Shown: in pieces, positions 34,015 to 43,988 of the stretch
How positions within the stretch are numbered: the first letter of the stretch is position 1
Layout of the letters: every line of letters begins with the position of its first letter
NCBI GenBank assembly: GCA_030762935.1
Contig: CM060893.1
Span: 10,274,001 to 10,338,000 of the forward strand
DNA: 64,000 nt
DNA from: Hymenopus coronatus
Lineage: Eukaryota > Arthropoda > Insecta > Mantodea > Hymenopodidae
Direction of reading: 5' to 3'
Translations under genes and position numbers: made by a program
Notes under the pieces: model-generated
Seen by the model: the letters and a program-made list of their open reading frames with translations, nothing else
What the model was told of the DNA's origin: nothing
The model's database searches: none

Positions 34015-34676
34015 CAGAGTGATTTATACAGAACTGACACATTTCTTTCTTTAATTATTCTGTTGGAAATTCATTCAATGATCCAATTTTAGCACCAAAT
34101 TAAGCAGAATGTTCTGCAGTTTCAATTCCTTGTCACTAGATGCGCAGATGTTTAACCAGACTGTGAACACTGCAGAGTACCAACTGATTTTCATGGAGTT
34201 TGTTGAGCAACTGGACGATGTAGAGCTGAGTCAAGAATATTTTCAGCAGGATGGCACTACATGCCATACATCAAATGAATCTATAAACCTAATTGCAAGT
34301 TTCTTTGACGACTGGATAACCTCCAGGAACCTGTGGCAACCAAGATCTCCAGATTTGACATCGCTAGACTTCTTTCTATGGGTTACTTAAAAGACAAGGT
34401 TTACGCCACACATCCCTAGACATTGGACGATCTGAAGCACAACATCACAAAGGAGATTCAAGCTATTGACAACAGAGTCCTCCAATGAGTGGCCAGTAAC
34501 ATGGAACGTGTTGAGCTGTGCCTTATACAGGATGGAGGACATTTTCAACATTTACAATAGAGGTAAATAATCTCCCAAAATTCCTCTACAATTTAGATAT
34601 AATAAGTTGTAGCTGGCACAATTTGTTTTGAAACAATTAAAGAAAGAAATGTGTCAGATCTATATAAATCACCCTG
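34015..34676 (+). mobile_element. mariner-like element, internally deleted
   Basis: TA at 34013-34014 and 34677-34678. The terminal inverted repeats are about 37 bp (CAGAGTGATTTATACAGAAC and, from the right, CAGGGTGATTTATATAGATC, both continuing CTGACACATTTCTTTC with slight change). The frame at 34109-34390 has EYFQQDGTTCHTSNES (second catalytic D), then LWQPRSPDLTSLDFFLW (third D) and, in other frames, the C-terminal GGHFQHL. The first half of the transposase is absent, so this 662-bp copy is non-autonomous. 23645-23665 is its paralogous empty site. Confidence 0.9.
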
Positions 34677-34751
34677 TATAAACACTTAAGCAAATGATCA
34701 AAAGAATCAAAATACTGGAAGTGGTACACAGTGAAGCATAATTACACATTG

Positions 34752-34964
34752 GTTATAAAATGAGTTGAGTATACACTTGAATTGCTTTACTAAGTAATAA
34801 ATTATCTGGACATGTTTCACAGGCTTACGTTGCCTACAGATTTCGATGCTCGAAATCAAGTCGAAATCTGCTGATTATGTAGGCAATGTAAGCCTGCGAA
34901 ACATATCCAGGTAATTTATTACTTAGTGAAGCAATTCAAGTGTATACTCAACTCATTTTATAAC
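34752..34964. repeat. long foldback, inverted Penelope-like tails
   Basis: The arms are about 95 nt each and nearly identical: ATGAGTTGAGTATACACTTG on the left, and the reverse complement of CAAGTGTATACTCAACTCAT on the right. The centre holds ATTTCGATGCTCGAAATC. The right arm carries a hammerhead-like core next to CGAAACATATCCAGGTAATT, as at the ends of Penelope-like elements. Confidence 0.8.
34871..34902 (+). ncRNA. hammerhead-ribozyme-like core, probably inactive
   Basis: CTGATTA is followed by a 6-bp stem (GTAGGC / GCCTGC, loop AATGTAA) and then GAAAC, the order of the hammerhead core (CUGANGA, stem II, GAAA). The conserved G of CUGANGA is U here, which should abolish catalysis. Association with Penelope-like elements is known for this ribozyme class. 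Confidence 0.5.
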
Positions 34965-34992
34965 TTAAGCAAATGTTCAAGATGACACCTTA

Positions 34993-35215
34993 AGACTTTT
35001 TTGTTTGTTATTTGAATACATCTTTTTTTTTCTCATATGTTTATGTTGCTACGAAATGTATTTATATGTATAGTTAGCTATGTTGAGCTTAATAAATTGA
35101 TATGATAAGTTCAATATTACACCTTTAGAAAGGTTTTACTACACTCAACATAGCTAAGTATATATAAAAATAAATATCAAAGCAAGTAACAAACAACAAA
35201 AATATATTTAAGACC
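34993..35215. repeat. second inverted repeat, imperfect
   Basis: TTTGTTTGTTATTTG and TATTTATATGTATAGTTAGCT on the left are mirrored by CTAAGTATATATAAAAATA and CAAGTAACAAACAACAAAAA on the right, spaced by about 60 bp. It lies between the foldback and the gypsy fragment. Origin unknown. Confidence 0.55.
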
Positions 35216-35224
35216 ATTATTATA

Positions 35225-35990
35225 GTGATGTTGAACTAAGCATTATGACAGATCTTTGTGCTGATGTCATTATAGGTCATGATGTTCTTAGTCGCCATTC
35301 ATTTGCATAGATTAAATTTGGGGGCTGCAAACAACCTCTAAGCATCTGTGGATTAACAATAACTAAACTCCAACCTGTTTGGCTTTTCCAAAATATTCCT
35401 TCAGATTGCAAGCCAATTGTCACTAAACCTTGACTCAACACTGCAACTGATTACATATTAATTCAAGAACAAGTCCAGCAGCTCTTGAAGGAGGGCGTTA
35501 TCAAGGAGAGCTTCTCTCCATGGTGTACCCAAGTGCTTGTCACCTATTCAGAAAACCCCAAGCGCTGTATGACAGTAGACTAACTATTCTCGAATAGTTA
35601 ATATACTGAATTAGATATTTATCCACTTCCACGTTCTGAAGGTATGGTGAACAAGGTAGTTTACCTATGAGGTTTACAGTTCAATTGACTTGGGAAATGC
35701 CTATTATCAGATCCCAATTTGTGAGGAGGATCGTTCTTATAGAGCTTTTGTAGTTTGTGGTCAGCTTTGGCAATTTAAACGAATTCCATTTGGCCCAACA
35801 AATGGAGTGTTCTGCTTCCAAATGACAATGGATGGAATTATTATAAAAGGACTCACAGGAATTGCAGCTTACTTAGATGACATCATTTTAGGCGGTAAAA
35901 CTAAGGATGAGCATGACTTGAATTTAAGTCCTTGAAAGCTGTTGAAAAGCATGAGCTCACAATACACAAGAAGAGTTTGAAATCTTGCAA
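35225..35990 (+). pseudogene. Ty3/gypsy-type pol fragment (protease end and reverse transcriptase)
   Basis: In several frames: ADVIIGHDVL (end of a retropepsin), QVQQLLKEGVIKESFSPW, RCMTVD, YTELDIYPLPRSEGMVN, LGNAYYQIPICEEDRSYRAF, QLWQFKRIPFGPTNGVFCFQ and IAAYLDDIILGGKT. The catalytic YLDD box is intact, but stops and frameshifts interrupt the rest. No LTRs, gag, integrase or envelope were found, so this is an isolated fragment. Confidence 0.87.
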
Positions 35991-36086
35991 ATAAGCAAAG
36001 AAGCTTGTGGCAGTGAAGTGATTAAATTAAATCAAAAGAATTTGAGTTGGTTTTTGTAACACAAACATTACTTAATAATTACTTAC

Positions 36087-36343
36087 TGGGACCATTTCCC
36101 ATTTTTGACTCTAATTCCAACTAAATCATACTTCATTGGCATCAACAATGAAGGTGGTAGCGTATCACTTGTGGAGGCATCTGTTGCTGGATCTATGAAC
36201 TTCCAGAGGTTACTGTATGATGGTAAATCAAAATTCATGATATGGCTCTTTTTCTTCATGATGTAGATCTTCCCCCAGACATCTAATTCTGTGGGATTAT
36301 ATGCTGGATTTAACAGCTTTATATTCAGTCTCCAGATGCCCAT
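36087..36343 (-). CDS. candidate 5' coding exon, possibly of ZNF-4
   Basis: An 86-codon frame starts ATGG with A at -3. It is free of repeats and, near its end, runs into TCCCA|GTAAGTAATT, a consensus 5' splice site. Using that donor leaves two bases (CA) of a codon, phase 2, which fits the phase-2 acceptors of every finger exon; joined to ZNF-4 at 31661 it keeps the frame across a roughly 4.4-kb intron. The peptide is acidic-to-neutral with no cysteine and no KRAB, BTB or ZAD-like motif (stretches: LLNPAYNPTELDVWGKIY, YSNLWKFIDPATDAS). I do not recognise it. No copy was seen in the other units. It lies between a gypsy fragment and a LINE tail, so a transposon or endogenous viral origin is the main alternative. 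Confidence 0.4.
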
Positions 36344-36389
36344 TATTTTTTGATATCAGGACACGAAATCTCACCAAATATAAAACTGG

Positions 36390-37010
36390 AGCATGGAGCT
36401 TCCAGTAACTTAAATTTAAATAGAATTCTAATTTTGCAGAAATATAACTGGGATGATCTTTAAACTAACAAACCATCAATTTGTTAAGGAAATATTTAAA
36501 AAAACAGCAGATATTAACCATGCCATTTCTGTATGTATATAGCATCATTACTTTAATAAAATCAAAATATGAGTTTAACATTGTTAAACACATTTCATTA
36601 CCAATGTAACACTAGAGGAATGAATAATTATTCTAGGGAGTATAAAACAAAACATCAAGAAGAAAAGATCCATATATAATAGGTACCATTATGTTCAATA
36701 AACTTCCTGCTATCATTAAAATAGCACAGGGAAATATTTTTAAGCAACTCTTGGCAGGACATTTGTTGATAAGTGCTTATATAATTTAAATGGATTGTGA
36801 ATATAACGTGTCGAGCGCACAAACTTCTTTTTTTTAATGATCTTTGAAATTAATAAATAAGTGAATTTGTATTGGTTGATGCAGCTTCAAATGCTTGTTA
36901 AATTGTACTTAAACGCTGTACAGTTTATTGTTATTTTAAGCTTCTTACCTTTACAAACCTCTATGCATTAGATTCTGACTGTGCCTAAATTTGTAATGTA
37001 CAGTCTACAA
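36390..37010 (+). pseudogene. CR1-like LINE tail, copy 3
   Basis: Collinear with 41818-42390: TAGAATTCTAATTTTGCAGA, AACTAACAAACCATCAATTT, AATGTAACACTAGAGGAATG and AGCGCACAAACTTC. It carries only the C-terminal tail and 3' UTR of the element. Confidence 0.8.
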
Positions 37011-37471
37011 GCAATACAGCTGCTATTATTAATTATTATTATTTCAAAAAATATTTGGTGCTCATTTTCCACAAGTTTTATTTTCAAAATCCATTTACTC
37101 AATACATCAAAATTTACTAAATATATTTCTCTGATTTTTTTGTGTTTTTGTGTTAGTTATATATACAATATCATGCAAAAATGGTCTCTTGTTTACTTTT
37201 TCTGACAAAATATAAAAACTCATAATTTTTTTTCCAAAAATCTATATATTGTATTTGGCACTAAATTAAAAATATTATTTCTGGCTAAATATTGTTGAAA
37301 AGGCATGATACTGTAACTATAAGATCTAACAATAAAATGTACAAAGGGTAATGTAAAACGTTGTAAAAACACTAAAGATTTTAGGGAAAATGTTGGAATC
37401 TACCTGCCATTTTGAATAAAATAAAGTATGTTATAAATTTATGTTTCTGTATGTAATATAAAATAAAGAGT
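37011..37471. other. LINE 3' UTR remainder and duplicated spacer
   Basis: AT-rich. 37365-37445 (AAAGATTTTAGGGAAAATGT; ATTTTGAATAAAATAAAGTA) is paralogous to 27725-27830 in the ZNF-4 unit. No gene. Confidence 0.5.
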
Positions 37472-37735
37472 GCATCCCATCAGCACAGTGGTAGCACACC
37501 TACCTTGGGCCCGAGAGACCAAGCTTTGATTCCCAATACTAGTGCAGGGATTTTTGCCCCCATTTGCAACACTAGATATGTGTTGTTTCATTAATACTAT
37601 CCCATGGAAGAGAAATAACACCACCACCAAAATATAATTTTTGCCTTAATGCCAAGGTTGGGTTGAAGTCTCTCCCACAATTCTGTCTCAATCAATGACC
37701 AACCTTTGGGTTGAATAATAATAATAAACATTGTT
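37472..37735 (+). mobile_element. SINE family E, uninterrupted copy
   Basis: CAGCACAGTGGTAGCACACC (A box) and AAGCTTTGATTCCC (B box) start the element. The body shares CATCCCATGGAAGAGAAATA and GTCTCTCCCACAATTCTGTC with 27862-28395, and it ends in (ATA)n. It occupies the same place in the ZNF-5 unit as its partner does in the ZNF-4 unit, so insertion predates that duplication. Confidence 0.77.
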
Positions 37736-37870
37736 TATCATGTACAAATTTTCATCATCATAAACTGCATTTTCTCCCTTAACAGCCACCCTAAATACTT
37801 AAATTGTTTTCAGTTATGATATTAATCAGTTAAGCTTCTCATATGTGTTACACTTTCACTGGCTCTATAC

Positions 37871-38097
37871 CTAGTGAAATATTTTGTGTGTTTTCAAATT
37901 TGCTGACAAGAAATAGCGCTTATCACACTTATCACATTTAAAAGGCCTTTTGCCCTCATGAATTTATGTTTTTTCAAATTTGATGATTTGAAATAGCTCT
38001 TATCACACTTAAATGACATTTTATCCTCATTAATTAAACTATGTCTTTTCATATATGTTGCTATAATGAAGGTTTTATTGCAATTATCACATTTAAA
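37871..38097 (-). pseudogene. lost C-terminal fingers of ZNF-5
   Basis: Directly after the ZNF-5 stop the same frame continues as FKCDNCNKTFIIATYMKRH, then a damaged finger (FKCDKSYFKSSNLKKH, missing three residues of the C-x-x-C knuckle), then a frameshifted final finger down to the ancestral TAG at 37871-37873. This is clear former coding sequence. Confidence 0.87.
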
Positions 38098-39109
38098 TTA
38101 CCTTTTACGCTCATGAATTAAAATGTGCCTTTTTAAACCTGATGCCACAGTAAAGCTCTTTTCACACTTGTCGCATTTGAATGGCCTTATTCCTTCATGA
38201 ATTTTATTATGTGTTTTCAAATTTGAAGCCTGAGTAAATCTCTTGTCACAAATGTTGCACTTATATAGCCTTTTCCCCTCATGAATTAATTTATGTGCTT
38301 TCAAATTTGATGCTTGAGTAAAGCTCTTGCCACAAATATTGCACTTGCATGGCTTTTTACCCTCATGGATTAAATTATGTCTTTTTAATATTGAAGCTGT
38401 AGGAAAGCTTTTACTACAAACATCACATTTATGGTTCCTTCTTTCCTCATGAGCTAAAATATGTACATTCAAATTTGATGACTTGGTAAAGCTCTTGTCA
38501 CACTTGCTGCATTTGAATGGTCTTTTACCCTCATGAATTAAATTATGAGCTCTCAAATTTGATGCCTGAGTAAAGCTCTTGTCACAAATGCCACATTTGT
38601 GCTTTCTATTGCCCTCATGAATTAAAATATGAGACCTCAAATGTGATGCCTGAGTAAAACTCTTGTTACAAACGTTACATTTGTGTTTGCTATTGCCCTC
38701 ATGAATAGAAATATGTGCATTCAAAATTGATGATCGGACAAAGCTCTTGTCACATTTGTTGCACTTGAATAGCTTTTTGCCCTCGTGAATTATACTATGA
38801 GCTCTTAAATGTAACACCTCAGTAAATCTCTTGTCACAAATGCTACATTTGTGTTTCATTTTCTTTTCATGAGTTACCATGTGAGTTTGTAAATCTGATG
38901 CAAGATTAAAGCATTCACTGCAAAATTTACATTTGTGTGACATTTTGTCTTCCATATGGAATGTATCTATGACATGGCCTCGGTAAGATGCACTTTTGTT
39001 GTCTTTTTCAAAAGAAATGACACTATTTTCTGCAAGTTTTAAGCACTCATTATATATACCTCGGTTGGTGTCACCAGATTCACAGTTGCATACTGCTCCC
39101 AAGTCCAAT
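38098..39109 (-). CDS. ZNF-5: C2H2 zinc-finger terminal exon, 10 fingers, truncated
   Basis: About 336 residues with a pre-finger region (CLKLAENS) and ten intact fingers. The first exon base is 39109 (phase 2, CTGCTACATTTCAG). The frame stops after HILIHERKR with TAA. The corresponding codon in ZNF-4 is TCA (Ser) in HEGKKSFKC, so one base change accounts for the stop, and finger sequence continues in the same frame beyond it. Fingers 4 and 5 form a local pair (HKCNVCNKSFTQASHLRSH, HKCGICDKSFTQASNLRAH). The truncated protein keeps ten fingers and may still bind DNA; whether it is a gene or a pseudogene cannot be told from sequence alone. Confidence 0.83.
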
Positions 39110-40030
39110 CTGAAATGTAGCAGGAAAATAATCACAATCAAAAAAACACTGCAGGAAGACAGATTGATCAAAACTTTATGGCTGCAACAAAACCAGTGAT
39201 GTGCACAAAATTTAACCTTAGACTTGAAGACTTGCCTCCCTGTTAAACTGTTAAGTCCTAGAACAATTTTGTTCAGGTTGGTTACTCATTGAGCAACTCA
39301 TAAAAATAACTTTCTTAAAATTCCCATAGAAGAAGATTCTCAAATATTTGGATCATACTGTGGATTAGCAACCAATTCAAATATTCAAACATCGGTGTTT
39401 AAATTCAAACAGGCTGTGCAATTTTAAAATCTGATTATCTTTTTATTCAAATTATACTCTTTTGGATTGTTGTTCACTGGTTGAGGTTAAGTTTATAAGC
39501 ATCCTTAGTAACAGGTCCTTGGAAAATATGAGGGCAAGAGTATAGTGACATTTATTGAGTTTTATGCTGGATTTTTTTTTAAGATATTCATGTGCGTTTG
39601 ATTATACAAAAATACGACAACCAACCATACCATTAGAGAACATTAAGAGTATTATTTCATAAAAGAGAGTTGCCAACAAGAGAGACAGGATACTGTGAGA
39701 AGTGCCAATAGAAATAGTCTGGAAACCAGCTTCAGTAATAAAGATATGCAATATAGAACACTTTCTCCCATTTCTCCTCTCCACCAGCTTAACCAGATAA
39801 AAGTAATGCATCAGAAAACCAATAAATTCTCCTAAATCCTGCTTCTTTGTGCATTCCTCTTGGACTTGTCACCGTTGATAATCAAAGGAGTTGGGAAACA
39901 TGTGCTTATAAATTTAATCTCTGTCAAGGTACAAGATCCTGAAAGAGAATCATTTTGGTAACATGGACAATATCCACGATTACAGCCTAGGATATATTCA
40001 TTCTCTACTTCCTTTATTCTCCTTTTTCTT
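39110..40030. repeat. upstream module of ZNF-5
   Basis: Collinear with 43989-44903: TTGACTTGAAG-like region, AGAAAATTCTCAAAC-type stretch, GTCCTTGGAAAATATGAGGG, GGATACTGTGAGAAGTGCCA, TGCATCAGAAAACCAATAAA and AACATGGACAATATCCACG. It gives the unoccupied TTAA site of family P (AGCTTAACCAGATAAAAG). Confidence 0.8.
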
Positions 40031-40130
40031 TCTCTAGCACTAATGTACAATGTGCATAGTAGGTAGAAAAAGTATTGTGTTCCACCCAAAAATTTTATAC
40101 TGAGATTTCACAGAAAACTTGTGGCACTCA
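40031..40130 (-). mobile_element. hairpin-ended element (family H), truncated
   Basis: CTTTCTCTAGCACTAATGTA through CCACCCAAAAATTTTATACT to ATTTCACAGAAA is the hairpin end of H. It sits where ZNF-6 has the much longer copy at 44904, so insertion predates the ZNF-5/ZNF-6 split. Confidence 0.75.
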
Positions 40131-40309
40131 TTATAAATGCAGCTCTTTTCTTTATAGTTCAACACATAGCTGTCACCTGTCAATCTACAATATTTTGACA
40201 CATTGCCATCTGCAATACCTGCAGTCATCATTATCTGGTTATACCAGGAAGAAAAATGTAGATTTTACCCACAGAAGCTATAAAAGATGCAGAAAATATT
40301 GCTAAACAG

Positions 40310-40735
40310 ATTTTCTGGTACAAGAGCTGCAGCTTTCCTGGCGGCATAAATCTTCGAAGTTCTCTCCGGCTTCCAGCCAGGTGTAGATTTGGTGAGGCAC
40401 GAACGTTTCGGGAGCATACATTGTTCCCGTCTTCAGGGTTACTGAATGAATTGAACTGATGTGGTCTTATTAATATAGATATGTTTGTGGGTTCCGTGCT
40501 GGCCAATCAGCACACTGAGGTGGAATGGAGCACGAACATGAAAGGAAACATTGCGATTCAGGAGACTCTTCTATGGGTCTGATTTGTGTTTCTCTGCTGG
40601 CTTTTCTTGCAGGTCTAAGGTGGTTTCCAAGCACTGTTCAATTGTAGTCCTGAATCTCTGTCTCTGTTAAGATTGCATCTTTCTGGTGATAGCTTCTTTT
40701 ACCCTACTTGGCCAATAGAAGATTTGGTAGATTTC
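40310..40735 (-). mobile_element. Penelope-like element, 3' end and terminal repeat
   Basis: Minus strand: broken coding matching the end of the Penelope endonuclease region (CNLNRDRDSGLQLNSAWKP), then a non-coding part with the hammerhead-like core, then CACCTGGCTGGAAGCCGGAG and GCCGCCAGGAAAGCTGCAGC. The latter two strings recur in the hairpin at 51118-51226. 5'-truncated and inactive. Confidence 0.72.
40405..40436 (-). ncRNA. hammerhead ribozyme core in Penelope tail
   Basis: CTGAAGA, then stem II CGGGA / TCCCG with loop ACAATGTATGC, then GAAACG. All invariant core residues (CUGANGA and GAAA) are present. The following CGTTCG could form the very short stem III typical of Penelope-associated hammerheads, which usually need a dimer for activity. 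Self-cleavage is plausible but untested. Confidence 0.62.
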
Positions 40736-41563
40736 CTAGTATCAAATAAGGTATTGTTTCAGTCCCAACATGGTTTTTGAAAAGGATTTTTTACTGGTAC
40801 AGCTGTGTCTGGATTTATGCATTTCATAATAAAAACCCAGAAGAAAAGAATAAAACTGGAGGAATATTTTTACATTTGACTAAGGCTTTTGACTCAGTAC
40901 CACATGACCTATTACTGACTAAATTAAAGAACTATAGCATAAGAGGCAAAACTAATGAACTTATCCTATCTGCAATATCAACCACAGTGCACAAAAATAT
41001 ATTAGAAACTACGCAACACTCTCGGACAATTTAATCTAAATATGATGTAGTCAAAACAGGTTTCCCCAAGGTTTGGTAATAAGTCCCTTATTGTTTCTGC
41101 TCTATAAATAATGTTCAAAGTATCAACGATTACATTATAATATCATATTATGCTGATGACACTGCATACATTTGTGCTGGCAAATCCATCAAAGTATTTA
41201 TAAAATTTACAACTGGAGATGAATCTTGAAAAAACTAAATTAATTGTATTTGAGCTTCATGACAGGAATGAACATGTTTTAGAAGTATGTACCTGTAACA
41301 CAAAAATTGACAAAGCCTCCCTGGGTAGTGTGGCGATAGCATGTCTGCCTCACATTCAACAGATTGTGAGTTCGAATCTCGCTTAGGGTGAGTTACCTAG
41401 ATAAGGTTTTTTTCTGTGTTTTCCCTTATCCTGAGAAGGCAAATGTTGAGTAACTTTAAGCTCCATGGACCCTGAGATCATTTGAGCATCATTTCACCAA
41501 TTTCATTCATCGTCTGATATGACCAACCTGAATAAAGGATGTTAAGGTGTAAAAAAAAAAAAA

Positions 41564-41623
<60 letters not shown>

Positions 41624-42390
41624 AAGTAAGTTCCATCAAGTTTGTTGGTATTCATATTAATAAAAAATCTAACGTTTAATAATTATGTAGACATGCTTAG
41701 TAAAAACGCTTGTGTTAATATATATTTTTTAAGAAAAATTATCATATTTCTTAGAAAGTCATGTGCTAAAGGTGGTATATTATGGGTTGATGCTCTCTCA
41801 CATAAGTATTGAAATATGGGGAACAATCAGAAACTTAAACTTAAATAGAATTCTAATTCTGGAGAAAAACAACTAGGATGATCTTTAAACTAACAAACCA
41901 GCAATCTGTTACGGAAATATTTAAACAAAAAAGCAGATATTAACCGGATGATTCTGATATCTGGTATGTATGCAGGGTCATTACGTTATTAAAATCAAAA
42001 TATGAGTATACATTATTAAACAGAAATCATTACCAATGTAACACTAGAGGAATGAATAATTATTACAAAGTCAAAACATCATATATTTATAATAGGTACC
42101 ATTATACTCGATAAACTTCCTGCTAACATTAAAATGGCACAGGGAAATATTTTTAAGCAACCCTTGATGGGATATCTTTTGATAACTGCTTATATAATTT
42201 AAAGATATAGATTGTCAAGCGCACAAACTTTTTTTTCTTAATTTTTTATGATCTTTGAAATTAATCTATGAGTGAATTTATATCAATTGATGCAGCTTTA
42301 AATGCTTGTTAAATTGCACTTAAACACTGTACAATTTATTCCTATTTTAGGCTTCTCACCTTTACATATTTGTATATATTAGATTCTGAC
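40735..42390 (+). pseudogene. CR1-like LINE, reverse-transcriptase and tail, copy 2
   Basis: EKNKTGGIFLHLTKAFDSVP, then HDLLLTKLKNYSIRGKTNEL, then a GxPQGLVISPLLFLLY-type stretch, then YADDTAYICAG (catalytic YADD intact) and NLEKTKLIVFE. After a SINE D insertion (41316-41621) come the tail and 3' UTR. The first catalytic D is replaced by H in the LHLTKAFD motif, and there are several frameshifts. Best preserved of the three LINE copies. Confidence 0.85.
41316..41621 (+). mobile_element. SINE family D with 70-nt poly-A, nested in the LINE
   Basis: CTCCCTGGGTAGTGTGGCGA with A box (GTGGCGATAGCATG) and B box (GAGTTCGAATCTC), a body of about 190 bp, then an almost pure A run (41551-41621). The LINE continues on both sides, as the intact paralog at 26290-26330 shows. 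The unbroken tail suggests recent insertion. Confidence 0.9.
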
Positions 42391-42600
42391 TGAAAATCTT
42401 TGTGTCGCATTCTTGGAAGATACCAAACTTAAATACTTGGTGTTTAACAGTCTTTTCGTTTTTGAGCTATGCTGTCCACAGACACACACACAGATCTGTT
42501 TCTAAAAATGTTTTTTTTAAACTCAGGGGGTCCAAGAACATGTATTTCCGGTGAAATCAAAACATCAAATTTTTGGGTGGAATACAATACTTCTCTATCC
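42391..42600 (+). mobile_element. hairpin-ended element (family H), 3' quarter
   Basis: AAAATCTTTGTGTCGCATTC through CCACAGACACACACACAGA to CAATACTTCTCTATCC, joined abruptly to the LINE 3' UTR. The hairpin itself is mostly lost. Confidence 0.8.
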
Positions 42601-42631
42601 CTATGACCAGCCTTTGGGTTGAATAATCATC

Positions 42632-42822
42632 ATTAGACCACTCGCCTCTCACCGGGTTTGATCCCAAGCGACTGTATGTGAGATTTGTGGTGGACAAAGC
42701 AGCACAGCAATGGGTTTTCTCCAGTTTCCCCCATCATTACATTCCGCAGGTGCTCCAATTTCATTCCATGTATCACCAGTGTTATCACCTGTGATGCCAC
42801 AAGTAGTAAAAGTGGGTGTTAC

Positions 42823-42872
<50 letters not shown>
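42632..42872 (+). mobile_element. SINE family C with 49-nt poly-A
   Basis: TTAGACCACTCGCCTCTCAC and GGGTTTGATCCC (B box), central TGGGTTTTCTCCAGTTTCCC, tail AAGTAGTAAAAGTGGGTGTT and an A run (42824-42872). It is inserted in a SINE E tail in the ZNF-6 unit. Short direct repeats (CATCA) flank it. Confidence 0.87.
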
Positions 42873-42874
<2 letters not shown>

Positions 42875-43000
42875 ATCAGTTTTCATGTTCAAATTTTCAT
42901 TGCCATAAACTGTATTTGTTCCCTTAAACAGCCTACCCTAAATACATTTGTTTTCACTTAAGATCTTCTCATACATGTTATACTGTCACTGACTCTATAC

Positions 43001-43988
43001 CTAGTGAAATATTTTGTGTGTTTTCAAATATGCTGCTGAAAAATAGCTCTTATCACACTTATCACATTTAAAAGACTTTCTGCTCCCATGAGTTAATTTA
43101 TGTGCTTTCAAATTTGCTGCTGAGAAATAGCTCTTATCACACTGATCACATTTAAATAGTCGTTTGCCCTCATGAGTTAAATTATGTGCTTTCAAATAAT
43201 AAGCTGTGAGATAGCTCTTGTCACACTTATCACATTTAAATGGCCTTTTGTCCTCATGAATTAACTTGTGTTTTTTCAAATCCGAAGATGAGAAAAAGCT
43301 CCTATCACACTTATCACATTTAAATGGCCTTTTGCCCTCATGAATTAAATTATGTCTTTTCATATGTGTTGTTGTAATGAAACTTTTGTCACACTTCTCA
43401 CATTTATATGACCTTTTGCCCTCATGAATTAAAACATGCCTTTTCAAACCTGATTTTGCAGTAAATCTCTTATCACACTCTTCACACTTAAATGGCCTTA
43501 TTCCTTCGTGTATTTTATTATGTGCTTTTAAATTTCCTGCCTGTAAAAAAGTCTTATCGCAAAGACTACATTTAAACGGCCTTTTGCCCTCATGAATTAA
43601 ATTGTGTGTTTTCAAATTTGAAGCCTCAGAAAAGCCCTTGTTACAAATACTGCACTTATATAGCTTTATTCCCTCATGCCTTAAATTATGAGCTCTTAAA
43701 TGTGATGCCTGAATAAAGCTCTTGTCACAAATGCTACACTTGTGTTTTCTTTTCTTCTCATGAGTTACAACATGGGTTTGTAAATCTGATGCCAGATTAA
43801 AGCACTCGCTGCAAAATTTACATCTGTGTGACATTTTCTCATCCTCATGGAATGTATTTGTGATATTATCTCCATAAGATGCACTATTGTTGTCTTTTTC
43901 ATAAGGAATGGCACTATTTTCTGTAAGTTTATCTAAACCTCCTTTGGTGTCACCAGATTCACAGTTCTGCACTGCTTCCAAGTCCAAT
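43001..43988 (-). CDS. ZNF-6: C2H2 zinc-finger terminal exon, 10 fingers
   Basis: About 328 residues: pre-finger region (KLTENSAIPYEKDN; the CLK preceding it in other members is missing) and ten intact fingers ending KTHKIFH at the ancestral TAG. The first exon base is 43988 (phase 2). An ATG 64 codons upstream lies in intron sequence and is not the start. Fingers 9 and 10 and the join GSRKSFKC differ from the usual HEGKRPFKC linker. This is the most complete C-terminus among ZNF-4 to ZNF-7 and a good reference for what the others lost. Probably a functional DNA-binding protein. Confidence 0.9.

Noticed and set aside
42685..42961. Lysine-rich frames near 42.8 kb
   Set aside because: They are the translation of a SINE C poly-A tail.
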